From positions 1 to 20,438 of the forward strand of contig JAEYUO010000014.1 in the NCBI GenBank assembly GCA_023432465.1: a DNA stretch of 20,438 bases, given 5' to 3'. The position numbers and the translations under genes were made by a program. This stretch comes from Planctomycetota bacterium. GTDB lineage: Bacteria > Planctomycetota > Phycisphaerae > Phycisphaerales > UBA1924. The notes under the pieces were generated by a model, which had not been told where the DNA came from, did no database searches, and worked only from the letters and a program-made list of their open reading frames with translations. Shown piece after piece: positions 6,579 through 14,484 of the stretch (its first letter is position 1; each line of letters opens with the position of its first letter).

Positions 6579-7478
6579 ATGGGCCGCACACGCCGACAGC
6601 CCCCGCTGTACGAGGTCCTCTCGTCGCCTTCTCGACGACTAGGAGGCAGTACCGCTGCGCCGCGGCCGGGCACACAGCCCCCCCCCGCCGCCGACTCCCC
6701 TCCGCCTGTCCCGGAACTCAAGCCCGTTCCGACGCCTGCGGCCGCCTCAGACGTCCAGCAGACCTCCGCCGCACCGGCTCCGACCATCCGCGTCCACGCC
6801 CCGGCCTCCGACTACTCCCGCGCCCCGGCCCGCCTGTCATCCCCGACGGCCACCCTCCCCTCCACCACCGGTGAAGAGGATGGCCCTGTCCGCATTTCTT
6901 CCACGACGATGATGATCGGCCTCGGCCTGCTCATCATCGTCTTCGCGGTCGTCTGGGCGGTTGCCTTCCAGATGGGCCAGAAGAAGCGCGATAACGACCT
7001 CGGCCAGTGGATGCCCACCGACTCCGGCCAGCCCGATGGCGGCACGAGCCCCATCCAGCCCCCCGCGCCCATCCCGGCCCGGCCCGATGGGTCCGGGAAC
7101 CAGGCCCGCCCGCCTGAACCGGCCAAGCCCGATCCCACTCCAGCCCCCGCCACGGGCGGCGACCCCCGCGTCCCCGGCCTCAACTACCTTTACCTGGGCA
7201 CGCTCACGCTCAAGGACGCCTCCGCCGGCGTGGAGTTTCTGAAGCGGAACGGAGTTCAGGCCTTCTACGTGGTTGATCGGTCGCGGGGCGGCGTCAACAA
7301 TCCCCCCTGCCGAATCTACGCCAGCCAGGGCTTCCCGGGCGGCCCGCGCTTTCGGGAAACCGAGCGGGAACGCAACGAGCTTGTCCGGCGGGTGGAGGAA
7401 CTCGGCAAGAAGTGGCAGCGCGAAGAGAAGGGACCGAGCGATTTCCGCCAGCCCTACTGGACGCTCCACAAGGAATAG
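6579..7478 (+). CDS. Proline-rich single-pass membrane protein with SPOR-like C-terminal domain
   Basis: This 299-residue protein has four parts. A basic N-terminus carries the motif PPLYEVL (8-14), seen in many planctomycete membrane proteins. A Pro/Ala-rich stretch runs to about 100. One transmembrane helix (about 112-132, GLGLLIIVFAVVWAVAF) is followed by a second Pro-rich linker (about 150-197). The C-terminal domain (about 200-299, starting LNYLYLGTLTLKDASAGVEFL) ends in a charged helix and PYWTLHKE. The strand-helix-strand pattern LYLGTLT...AGVEFLKRNG...AFYVV recalls SPOR peptidoglycan-binding domains, but this is a weak resemblance. There is no signal peptide; the N-terminus is probably cytoplasmic. 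The start is chosen from the TATACT box and the PPLYE motif; the frame is open further upstream but antisense to nuoI. It precedes the small basic protein and aminotransferase on the same strand. The function is unknown. Confidence 0.8.
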   Translation: MGRTRRQPPLYEVLSSPSRRLGGSTAAPRPGTQPPPAADSPPPVPELKPVPTPAAASDVQQTSAAPAPTIRVHAPASDYSRAPARLSSPTATLPSTTGEEDGPVRISSTTMMIGLGLLIIVFAVVWAVAFQMGQKKRDNDLGQWMPTDSGQPDGGTSPIQPPAPIPARPDGSGNQARPPEPAKPDPTPAPATGGDPRVPGLNYLYLGTLTLKDASAGVEFLKRNGVQAFYVVDRSRGGVNNPPCRIYASQGFPGGPRFRETERERNELVRRVEELGKKWQREEKGPSDFRQPYWTLHKE

Positions 7479-7485
7479 CGCTTCG

Positions 7486-7501
7486 GGCCGGCGAATCGGC
7501 C
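7486..7501 (+). other. Small hairpin between the membrane protein and small basic protein genes
   Basis: GGCCG (7486-7490) and CGGCC (7497-7501) form a five-pair stem with a six-base loop, 8 nt after the upstream stop codon. No T-run follows. It could be a weak terminator or a processing site between two genes of one transcript. Confidence 0.25.
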
Positions 7502-7528
7502 TTCCACCCTGACCGCGGGAGTTGACCG

Positions 7529-7693
7529 ATGAGCCTCGACCGTTCACTGAAGTCCAAGGGCAGCCTCACCGGCGTGCGCAGCGTGCTGACCCGCGCCGAG
7601 CGCATCGCCAAGATGACCGCCGACAAGAAGTTCGACGCCAAGAAGGACAAGGCTCTCGGCCTCGCCAAGACTCGCGTCGGCAAGGTCGCCTGA
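7529..7693 (+). CDS. PVC-group small basic protein (54 residues)
   Basis: This short gene encodes a 54-residue, lysine- and arginine-rich protein that opens MSLDRSLKSKGSLTGVRSVL and continues TRAERIAKM, then ends LGLAKTRVGKVA. The opening, the VLTRAERI core and the LGLAK-(T)-R-V-basic tail match the small basic protein conserved throughout Planctomycetes, Verrucomicrobia and Chlamydiae. That protein has been proposed as a signature of the group and is suspected to act with nucleic acid or the ribosome. The ATG is set by GGGAG (7517-7521) 7 nt upstream. It follows the membrane protein gene by 50 nt and precedes the aminotransferase by 93 nt, all on one strand. It lacks cysteines and membrane segments. 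The family call is from memory of its consensus; the biochemical role is unknown. Confidence 0.85.
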   Translation: MSLDRSLKSKGSLTGVRSVLTRAERIAKMTADKKFDAKKDKALGLAKTRVGKVA

Positions 7694-7786
7694 TCCGCGG
7701 TTCCATCCTCGCGAACCCCTGATGACCGGTGGACCGCTCCCGCGTTCCCCCGCAGCGATACCGTTGACCAACTCAGGAGTCGCCCA

Positions 7787-8983
7787 ATGGACATCGACCG
7801 GCTCATCGCCGACCGCGCCAAGCGGATCGACGCCTCCGGCATCCGCCGTGTCTTCGACCTCGGCGCACGCCTCAAGGACCCGATCAACCTCTCCATCGGC
7901 CAGCCGGACTTTCCCGTCCCCGAGCCCATCAAGCGCGCCGCGATCGACGCCATCGCCGCCGATCAGAACGGCTACACCCAGACCCAGGGCATCGCCGCGC
8001 TCCGGCAGAAGATCGTCGAAGATCTCAAGGCCGACCTGAACTGGGACATCGATCCCCGCCCGCTCTCCTCCGCCGATCCTGCCAAGCCCGGCGTCATGGT
8101 CACCTCCGGCACTTCCGGCGCGCTCATGCTCGCCTTCCAGGTGTTGCTCAACCCCGGCGATGAAGCCATCATCCCCGATCCCTACTTCGTGATGTACCCG
8201 CACATCTGCACGATGGTCGGCGCGACGCCCGTCCTCTGCGACACCTATCCGGACTTCCGCCTCACCGCCGCCCGCGTTGAGAAGCTCATCACGCCGCGGA
8301 CCAAGCTCGTCCTGCTCAACAGCCCGAGCAACCCTGCCGGCATCGTCGCGAGCAATCGCGAGTGTCAGGACCTGCTCGAACTCTGCCGCGCCAAGAACGT
8401 GCTGCTCATCTCCGATGAGATCTACGACACGTTCACCTATTCCGATGCCCGCGAGCCCTCACCCCTGGGCGGGCCTGCCCGCTGCCCCAGCCCCGCGCGT
8501 TTCCCCGATGCCGACAAGGATGTCTTCCTGATCCGCGGCTTCGGAAAGACCTACGGCGTGACCGGCTGGCGACTGGGCTACGCGGCCGGGCCGCGGCGGC
8601 TCATCGAAGAGATCAGCAAGCTCCAGCAGTACACCTTTGTGTGCGCCCCCTCCGCCCTTCAGCACGGCGCGGTCGCGTGCTTCGATGTCGATATGTCCGT
8701 GCAGATCGCCGACTACCAGAAGCGGCGCGACATGGTCGTTTCGCGGCTCTCAAGGCTGACCGAAGTCGCCACGCCCGGAGGCGCGTTCTACGCGTTTGTC
8801 AAGGTGCCCGATCGGCTCGGCCTGACCGCCAGCCAGTTCATCGAGAAGTGCATCGAGAAGAGCCTGCTGGTCATCCCCGGCAACGTCTTCTCGAAGCGCG
8901 ACACGCACTTCCGCCTGTCCTACGCGACCGATGCCCGCTCGCTGGAACGCGGGCTCTCGGTGCTCGAAGAACTCATGCGCTGA
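7787..8983 (+). CDS. Class I/II pyridoxal-phosphate aminotransferase (aspartate/aromatic-like)
   Basis: This 398-residue cytosolic fold-type I enzyme transfers amino groups between amino acids and 2-oxo acids. Visible features are LSIGQPDFPVPEPI (35-48) at the substrate loop, the phosphate-binding VTSGTSGAL (105-113) and NSPSNPAG with Asn182. SDEIYD carries Asp210 and Tyr213, GFGKTYGVTGWRLGY carries the Schiff-base Lys254, and FRLSYA carries Arg376 for the substrate carboxylate. A short Pro-rich insertion lies at about 222-242. It belongs to the subgroup of AspC-type enzymes; the donor and acceptor cannot be told from sequence alone. AGGAG (7775-7779) precedes the ATG by 7 nt. Its last 64 nt overlap, tail to tail, the end of the DUF4230 gene. 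The family is firm, the substrate unassigned. Confidence 0.93.
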   Translation: MDIDRLIADRAKRIDASGIRRVFDLGARLKDPINLSIGQPDFPVPEPIKRAAIDAIAADQNGYTQTQGIAALRQKIVEDLKADLNWDIDPRPLSSADPAKPGVMVTSGTSGALMLAFQVLLNPGDEAIIPDPYFVMYPHICTMVGATPVLCDTYPDFRLTAARVEKLITPRTKLVLLNSPSNPAGIVASNRECQDLLELCRAKNVLLISDEIYDTFTYSDAREPSPLGGPARCPSPARFPDADKDVFLIRGFGKTYGVTGWRLGYAAGPRRLIEEISKLQQYTFVCAPSALQHGAVACFDVDMSVQIADYQKRRDMVVSRLSRLTEVATPGGAFYAFVKVPDRLGLTASQFIEKCIEKSLLVIPGNVFSKRDTHFRLSYATDARSLERGLSVLEELMR

Positions 8984-9660
8984 GCGCCCTCGGGATCCTC
9001 CGCCCACGCCAACTCAAGCTCCACGCCCATCAGCCCAAGCAGCGAGCGTAGCTGCGCCTCGACCGCGGCGGCCGCCTGCAGCGTGTACTCCCGATCCTGA
9101 TCCTCAAACACCTTCGCCGCGTGCTCCTGCGCACGGGCCATCAACGCGCCCTGCCGGTCCGCGTTCATCGGGATGATGTCCACGAGCCCCAGGATTCGCC
9201 CCGCCTGGATGTCATACGGCGTCATGCTCGCCAGCGACAGCTCGCTCTGGATCGCAGGGAGCGTCACGCGGATCCGCGGCAGGGTCGCCAGGCCCATTCG
9301 CGCCCGGCGGTCATCGCCCGCCGCGGGCGGAAGCTCCGTCACCTGTGCAGAGCCGATCGCCGCGAGGTCCACGAAGTACTGCTTGCGGAACTGGAAGATG
9401 ATCGCCATCCGCGCCGGCGAGATGATGATCGGCGGCAGCCAACCGTCGGCGATGCCGCTCGTCGCCGTGGCGATCTCCTTGGCGCACACCTCCAGCGCGA
9501 CCAGCCTCCCCACCGAGCGCACCCGCTCGGTGATGTGCTGCGTCACAACCCGGTCCTCCGTCTTGAGCTTCCCGCGTCGCCATGCCCCGAGCTTCATAGC
9601 GATCACGACGCCCACAACCCCGCCCAGAACGACCAGCACCAGCGCAACCGTGAGGTCCAT
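8920..9660 (-). CDS. Membrane-anchored DUF4230-like protein
   Basis: This 246-residue protein has an N-terminal transmembrane anchor (residues 3-22, LTVALVLVVLGGVVGVVIAM) followed by basic residues. A mainly beta domain of about 40-165 follows (IADGWLPPIIISPARMAIIFQFRKQYFVDL and LATLPRIRVTLPAIQSEL), then a helical part with a NADRQGALMARAQEHAAKVF segment and a Ser-rich tail. This layout resembles DUF4230 proteins, which are common in bacteria but have no established function. The start at 9660 follows an AAAGGGG sequence. The last 64 nt lie antisense to the end of the aminotransferase gene, and the low-complexity tail comes from that overlap. It is third in a same-strand row after the SNF2 helicase and SWIM genes, but 130 nt separate it from the SWIM gene. 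The family call is moderate. Confidence 0.7.
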   Translation of the reverse strand: MDLTVALVLVVLGGVVGVVIAMKLGAWRRGKLKTEDRVVTQHITERVRSVGRLVALEVCAKEIATATSGIADGWLPPIIISPARMAIIFQFRKQYFVDLAAIGSAQVTELPPAAGDDRRARMGLATLPRIRVTLPAIQSELSLASMTPYDIQAGRILGLVDIIPMNADRQGALMARAQEHAAKVFEDQDREYTLQAAAAVEAQLRSLLGLMGVELELAWAEDPEGAQRMSSSSTESPRSSERASVA

Positions 9661-9688
9661 GAAACGCCCCTTTGCTTCCCCCGCCCCA

Positions 9689-9704
9689 TGTGATACCGAT
9701 CACC
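9689..9704. promoter_or_regulatory. CRP/FNR-like palindrome upstream of the DUF4230 gene
   Basis: TGTGATACCGATCACC matches the CRP consensus TGTGA-N6-TCACA at nine of the ten defined positions and contains the exact inverted repeat GTGAT-ACCG-ATCAC. It lies 28 nt upstream of the DUF4230 start, within the 130-nt gap after the SWIM gene. No regulator gene is in the window, so use as an operator is inferred from sequence only. The rest of the gap shows no gene. Confidence 0.35.
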
Positions 9705-9790
9705 CCTGTAAAGGGCTACGACCGTGTTGTTGGGATGTTCGCGCACCGGCTTTCGGCAAGCCCCGATCGTCCACCAAACACCGCACCGAA

Positions 9791-10948
9791 TCAGTCTTCC
9801 GAGTCGGTCTCTTCGGTCGCGGCCACGACTGGTTCTTCGCTCTCGGCCGACCGAACGACCGACTCGCTCACCATGTCGTAACACGTCGCGAGTAGCCCGA
9901 CCAGCGGGAACTTCGCCCCCGCCACGCCCGCCCACGGGCTCGGCCCGAGCCGCCGCAGCAGCGGGTGACTGATGGCCGGCGGCTGGATTGGCAGCTCCAG
10001 CGATGCCAGCGACTCCTCCCCGCGCGGCCCGGTGGACCAGAACTCACTCGCCGATTCTTCCAGGGGCCGGTTCCAGGGCGAGTCCGGCTCCGCCGCGCCC
10101 GGCACATGCTGCACATACACCGCGACCCCCGCCCCGCCCGTGCGCACCGCGCCCGCGATCGAACGCTGCTGCCGCAACCGTTCCAGCAAATCCTGCTCGG
10201 CGAGCCCGCGGAGCGCGATCACCAGCAAGGGCTCGCGCGTGAGCTTCTCGGCGAAGAGGAACATCGCGCAGCACACGTGCTTGCACCACGGTGTCGCCTG
10301 ATGCCCCTCCTCGCCGCGGAACACCGCGCACGAGCACGACATCGCGACATCCGGAGCCTCGGCCGGGAACAGTCGCAGCCCCAACGGCGCAAACAGGTCC
10401 TCGATGTTGCTCGGAAGCTCGCCGGATGCGACCGAGGCGCCATAGCGCGCCTGCGTGGCCATCGCGGCGACGATCTGCTCCCACTGCTCGTGCGCGAACA
10501 CCGGCAGACGGATCTCGACGCGGTACGCGCCGGGCATGCGCCCCTGCACCTTTGCCGAGATCACCCCCGGCCGGATCTCCAGCGACCGCGCCTGACCCAG
10601 CCGTGCGTAGTCGAGACCCTCGGCCAGTTGCCCGCCCGGCGCGTTGTTCTCGGCGAGCCGCATCCAGCGCGACGATGCCCATCCCCACGTCCCGCTGATC
10701 CCCGTCGCGATCGCCGCATCCGGCCCGGGCGCAACCTTGGCCTGCAGGCGCACGCCCCCCACCACGCGCCGCGGGTTCGCCGTCGGCTTGGCGGGCAGGG
10801 GCGGGCGACGCTCGATCCGCTGCGTCGATGACACCGGCCGCTGCATCGGCGGAAGGATCGATCGCTGCGGCCGTTGCGACACCGGCCGATTCGAAGGATT
10901 CGGCGGGGTCGGCGGCGTGGGAGGACTCGGAGGGGTGGGTTTGGGCAT
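9791..10948 (-). CDS. SWIM zinc-finger protein, partner of SNF2 helicase
   Basis: This 385-residue protein has a Pro/Thr-rich N-terminus (1-50, with PTPPSPPTPPTPP) and a central conserved part. The SWIM motif has Cys205, Cys207, Cys222 and His224 (SCSC...WCKH), which binds zinc and is thought to contact DNA or protein. The C-terminus holds aromatic and acidic stretches. SWIM proteins next to SNF2-type helicases are a recurring pair in bacteria, which suggests a joint chromosome or repair function, though not a proven one. The start at 10948 is preferred: it follows the helicase stop by 7 nt, with GAGGAG 10 nt upstream inside the helicase's last codons. An ATG at 10966 would overlap the helicase end by 11 nt. 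The pair is very probably co-transcribed. Confidence 0.88.
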   Translation of the reverse strand: MPKPTPPSPPTPPTPPNPSNRPVSQRPQRSILPPMQRPVSSTQRIERRPPLPAKPTANPRRVVGGVRLQAKVAPGPDAAIATGISGTWGWASSRWMRLAENNAPGGQLAEGLDYARLGQARSLEIRPGVISAKVQGRMPGAYRVEIRLPVFAHEQWEQIVAAMATQARYGASVASGELPSNIEDLFAPLGLRLFPAEAPDVAMSCSCAVFRGEEGHQATPWCKHVCCAMFLFAEKLTREPLLVIALRGLAEQDLLERLRQQRSIAGAVRTGGAGVAVYVQHVPGAAEPDSPWNRPLEESASEFWSTGPRGEESLASLELPIQPPAISHPLLRRLGPSPWAGVAGAKFPLVGLLATCYDMVSESVVRSAESEEPVVAATEETDSED

Positions 10949-10955
10949 GTGGTGT

Positions 10956-13900
10956 TTACTCCTCATCCCCGACGGCGTCGGAACGCAGCGCGAGCAGGTC
11001 GCGCAGCTGCGTCGTTGAAAGCTCGCTCAGCCACGCCTCGCCCGAGCCGATGATCTCCGACGCGAGAACCATCTTCTCCTCGATCATCTGATCGATCTTC
11101 TCTTCCAGCGTGCCGCCCGCGACAAACTTGTGCACCTGCACCGTGCGCGTCTGTCCGATGCGGTAGGCGCGGTCCGTCGCCTGCGCCTCCACCGCCGGGT
11201 TCCACCACCGATCGAAGTGGAACACATGATTCGCCGCGGTGAGGTTCAACCCGACTCCGCCGGCCTTCAGGCTCAGCACGAAGATCGGCGGTCCGCCGGC
11301 CTTGCCGTGCCCGCCCGGGCCGCCCTGGAACTCCTCGATCATCCGCTGCCGCTCCGCCGCGGTCGTGCCGCCGTGCAGGAACAGCACCGGACGATCAAAC
11401 GTCCGCCGCAGCATGCCCGCGAGGATCTCGCCCATCTGCCGGAACTGCGTGAACACCAGCGCCTTGTCCCCCGCGGCGAGCACCTCCTCGAGCATCTCGA
11501 CCAGGCGCTGGCACTTGCCGCTCCGACCGGGCTGCGGCACACCGACGATCGGCCCTTCTGCGCCCTTGCCGCCGCTCTCCTCGCTCCGCTCCTTGAGGAA
11601 CTGCGCCGGGTGGTTGCAGATCTGCTTGAGCTTGATGAGCCCGGCGAGCACGAGGCCCTTGCGCTGGATGCCCGTCGCCTTGTCCGCCGCGCCCAGCATG
11701 TCCGCCACGCACGCCTGGTACAGACCCGCCTGCTCCGGCGTCAGATAGCAGTATTCCTTGCTCTCCACCTTCTCGGGCAGATCGCTGATCACCGCCGGGT
11801 CGATCTTCAGCCGCCGCAGCACGAACGGCTGCACCAGGCCGCGGAGCTGCGATGCCTTGTGCTTGTCGTGATACCGCTCGACCGGCACCGCGAACTTCCG
11901 CCGGAACTCCCCGCCGGTACCGAGGTAGCCGCCGTTGAGGAAATCCATGATCGACCACAGCTCGCCCAGCCGGTTCTCCACCGGCGTTCCCGTGAGCGCG
12001 ATCCGCCGCGGCGCATCAATCGCGTGCACCGCGCGGGTCTGCTTGGCCGACGGGTTCTTGATGTTCTGCGCCTCGTCGAGCACGATCCGCCACCAGCCCA
12101 CCTTCTCCAGGTGCTCCCGGTCGCGGTGCACGAGCGCATACGTCGTGACCACCACATCCGAAGCCATCGCACGCTCAAGCAGCCGCTCGCCCAAAAGCCG
12201 CTCCGGCCCGTGATGCACCAGCACCTTCAAGCTCGGTGTAAACCTTCGCGCCTCGTGAACCCAGTTGGCCACGACCGACATCGGCACCACCAGCAGCGTG
12301 GGGCCCGGCCGCCCGCCCTCCACGCCCGCCGCCGCGATCTCATCGGCCCGCTCCCGCTCATCCGCAAGCAGCGCGAGCAACTGGATCGTCTTGCCCAGGC
12401 CCATGTCATCCGCAAGGCAGGCGCCCAGCCCGAGCGTATCGAGGAACGCCATCCACGACAGGCCCTTCACCTGATACGGCCGCAAGGTCCCGATGAAGCT
12501 CGCCGGCGGGTTCAGGATCGGCAGCGATTGATTGCTCCCCGCATCCGTAAAGACCTTCGCCACCCACCCCGTCGCCTCCATCCCCAGGATCGGTACGCCC
12601 GTCTCGCGCACATCCGACGCATACGCCAGCCGGAGCGCGCGCCCGACTTCCATCTTCCCGCCCGGGTTCTCACCGATGAACCGCACCGCCGCCTTCAGAT
12701 CCTCCGGACGGATCTCCACCCACCGGCCGTTGAGACGCACCAAGGGCGAGTGCTGCGCCGCGAGCAGCTCAAACTGCTCCAGCGTCAGCGTCGTCTCCCC
12801 CACCGCGATCTGCCACTTGTAGTCGACCAGCGTGTTCAGCCCCACGCGCGGCGCGGCCGGCTGCGGCCCGCCCGCGGTTGACCGGGCAAAGTCCACATCG
12901 TCGCTCGTCACCACCAGCCGCGCGCCAAGGCGGATCGTCGGCGAATCCCACCACTCCGGCGTCTCCACCCCGAACCCCTGCTCGATGAGCAGCGGCCGGA
13001 GCTCCCGGAAGAACTTGTACGCCTCGCTCGTCGAAAGCTCGATCGATTCGGGTTCCTGATCCTCCAGCGCGGTCTCGAGCTTCTTGTACAGCCGCGCAGC
13101 CCGCCCCAGCTCCGCCAGCAGCACATCCTGCGGTGAGTCGATCCGCATCCCCTCGACCGTCGCGCTCCCCGTCCCGCCCCCGGGCAGCAGCCAGATGTCC
13201 TGCGCATCGAGCTTGACCCGCGGGTGCGTCACGCTCTGCAGCCCCAGCGTCAGCGTCCACCGGACCGAGTCCTCCGGCGGCGCAAGCTCCCGCTCCACAC
13301 CCAGGTCCAGCGGCTCGCTCAACCGCAGCAGCAGCCGCCACGGCGAGCCGGCCCCGCGCTCCTCCAGCCCGCCCACCCATCGCCGGACATTCCGCACCAG
13401 TTCCGTGCGGTCCTTCGCCGCGTTCGACCCTTGCAGATCCGGCGTCGCATCCAGCAGCCCCGTCAGCCACGAGACCTGCGGGTCCGCGTTCACATCGCGC
13501 CCCTCGACCGCCTCGACCATCGATTCGCCGCGCAGCACGCCGCGGCACATCGCATCCCCCACTACCGTGATGAACGACTCCAGCACGCTCCACCCGTCGT
13601 GCGCGAAGGCGTCCTCCCCGCACCGCGCCTCCCCGGGCATCGCCGAGAGCAACGTCGCCACCCGCGACCCCGCCGCCTCATCGCTCAGCCACGGCTGCCA
13701 CACTCCGCGCAACGTTCCCGCGGCATCCTGATACAGCGTGGGAACGAACCGCTGCTGCGACAGCAGATGCAGCACAAGCCGCCCCGCCGCCGCGAAAAAC
13801 CGGACGCTCTCACCGACCACCACGCCCGCGCGGTCCTGCGTATCGAGCCAATCGAGCACCGCCGTCGCATGCGCCGCATCGACAGCCAGTGTCTCCACAC

Positions 13901-14273
13901 CGAACACACCCAGCAGCCTCGCCTCCCCGTCCAGCCCCTCGCCCGATTCGTGCCCAACCGCGTGCGCCAGGCGCGGGCTCGGCACGGGCCGACCATCGTG
14001 CTGCGTCGGCAGCCGAAGCCGCATCCGGTCAGCGGTCATCTCGGTCTGCACATCGATCGCCGCGCGGAGCGCATCCAGGTCTGCCCGCCCGGCGGCAAAC
14101 GGGTGCGGCGCGGCCTCGCCCGCCGCCCCTTGCGATCCGCCGAACCGCTCCGACGACTCCGCCCAAAGGTGCAGCGACCGCTCCGACCACAGCGCATGAA
14201 CCACCAGGACGCGCATCGCCGCATCCGCGGCGAACTCATCCCGGCCCGACAGGGTTGCAACGCTCTGGCTCAT
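10956..14273 (-). CDS. SNF2/RapA-type helicase (SWI2/SNF2 ATPase) with SNF2-associated N-terminal domain
   Basis: This 1,105-residue ATPase of the SNF2 family moves or remodels protein on duplex DNA; bacterial members are implicated in transcription recycling, repair and defence. The N-terminal half (about 1-580) resembles the SNF2-associated region of bacterial helicases. The motor follows: Walker A DDMGLGKTIQLLALL (Lys628), DEAQNIKN (733-740), LTGTPVENRLGELWSIMDFL (760-779), and the C-terminal RecA lobe with SLKAGGVGLNLTAAN (1001-1015), FDRWWNPAVEAQATDRAYRIGQ (about 1020-1041) and VHKFVAGGTLEEKI (1047-1060). All helicase motifs are present, so the enzyme is likely active. The start at 14273 follows an AG-rich stretch with GGGGGAGAAG. 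The tRNA-Lys gene lies 67 nt upstream on the same strand. The SWIM gene follows directly. The family is firm; the cellular role is not known. Confidence 0.95.
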   Translation of the reverse strand: MSQSVATLSGRDEFAADAAMRVLVVHALWSERSLHLWAESSERFGGSQGAAGEAAPHPFAAGRADLDALRAAIDVQTEMTADRMRLRLPTQHDGRPVPSPRLAHAVGHESGEGLDGEARLLGVFGVETLAVDAAHATAVLDWLDTQDRAGVVVGESVRFFAAAGRLVLHLLSQQRFVPTLYQDAAGTLRGVWQPWLSDEAAGSRVATLLSAMPGEARCGEDAFAHDGWSVLESFITVVGDAMCRGVLRGESMVEAVEGRDVNADPQVSWLTGLLDATPDLQGSNAAKDRTELVRNVRRWVGGLEERGAGSPWRLLLRLSEPLDLGVERELAPPEDSVRWTLTLGLQSVTHPRVKLDAQDIWLLPGGGTGSATVEGMRIDSPQDVLLAELGRAARLYKKLETALEDQEPESIELSTSEAYKFFRELRPLLIEQGFGVETPEWWDSPTIRLGARLVVTSDDVDFARSTAGGPQPAAPRVGLNTLVDYKWQIAVGETTLTLEQFELLAAQHSPLVRLNGRWVEIRPEDLKAAVRFIGENPGGKMEVGRALRLAYASDVRETGVPILGMEATGWVAKVFTDAGSNQSLPILNPPASFIGTLRPYQVKGLSWMAFLDTLGLGACLADDMGLGKTIQLLALLADERERADEIAAAGVEGGRPGPTLLVVPMSVVANWVHEARRFTPSLKVLVHHGPERLLGERLLERAMASDVVVTTYALVHRDREHLEKVGWWRIVLDEAQNIKNPSAKQTRAVHAIDAPRRIALTGTPVENRLGELWSIMDFLNGGYLGTGGEFRRKFAVPVERYHDKHKASQLRGLVQPFVLRRLKIDPAVISDLPEKVESKEYCYLTPEQAGLYQACVADMLGAADKATGIQRKGLVLAGLIKLKQICNHPAQFLKERSEESGGKGAEGPIVGVPQPGRSGKCQRLVEMLEEVLAAGDKALVFTQFRQMGEILAGMLRRTFDRPVLFLHGGTTAAERQRMIEEFQGGPGGHGKAGGPPIFVLSLKAGGVGLNLTAANHVFHFDRWWNPAVEAQATDRAYRIGQTRTVQVHKFVAGGTLEEKIDQMIEEKMVLASEIIGSGEAWLSELSTTQLRDLLALRSDAVGDEE

Positions 14274-14340
14274 GCGCGAAACTTCTCCCCCTTCTGGACA
14301 CCGCGCGTCCCGCCGCGAAGCCGCGGACGGGGCCGATGAA
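14274..14340 (-). other. Gap between tRNA-Lys and the SNF2 gene
   Basis: The 67 nt hold the G+C-rich inverted repeat CCGCG-AAGC-CGCGG (14313-14326), which could end tRNA transcription, and a purine-rich stretch before the helicase start. Neither a clear -10 box nor a strong terminator was recognised, so read-through from the tRNA into the helicase gene is possible. Confidence 0.3.
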
Positions 14341-14413
14341 TGAGGGCGCCGAGACTCGAACTCGGGACCCGCGGATTAAAAGTCCGCTGCTCTACCAACT
14401 GAGCTACGCCCTC
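14341..14413 (-). tRNA. tRNA-Lys (anticodon UUU)
   Basis: A complete cloverleaf can be drawn on the minus strand. The acceptor GAGGGCG (from 14413) pairs with CGCCCTC (14348-14342), with A at the discriminator position 14341. The D-arm is GCTC...GAGC, the anticodon stem GCGGA/TCCGC has loop CTTTTAA, and the T-arm is CCGAG/CTCGG with loop TTCGAGT. The anticodon TTT is at 14380-14378. No CCA is encoded. The total length is 73 nt and no mismatch is seen in the stems. It lies between the subtilase end and the SNF2 start, both on the same strand. Confidence 0.97.
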
Positions 14414-14462
14414 GTGTGCGCGCGATCGTGCGCCCGCGGATACAGCCGCGAAGCGCAGTGCG

Positions 14463-14468
14463 CATCTT
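14463..14468 (-). promoter_or_regulatory. Possible -10 element for tRNA-Lys
   Basis: TAAGAT (four of six matches) on the minus strand would place the start about 42 nt before the tRNA, a normal leader length. No -35 match is visible. The call is weak. Confidence 0.2.
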
Positions 14469-14484
14469 AGGCGAGTCCGGCCGG

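Noticed and set aside
6503..6787. N-terminal extension of nuoI
   Set aside because: The frame is open, but the residues are Gly/Arg-rich and antisense to the membrane protein gene; NuoI homologues start near the chosen ATG.
8519..8600. GFGK instead of SxSK around the aminotransferase lysine
   Set aside because: Glycine or alanine at these places is common in several aminotransferase subgroups (for example NGAAK in thermophilic AspC), so it is not a loss of function.
14313..14326. CCGCG-AAGC-CGCGG as a firm tRNA terminator
   Set aside because: The stem is only five pairs with no T-run, and a competing pairing CGTCC/GGACG exists; kept only as a remark on the gap.
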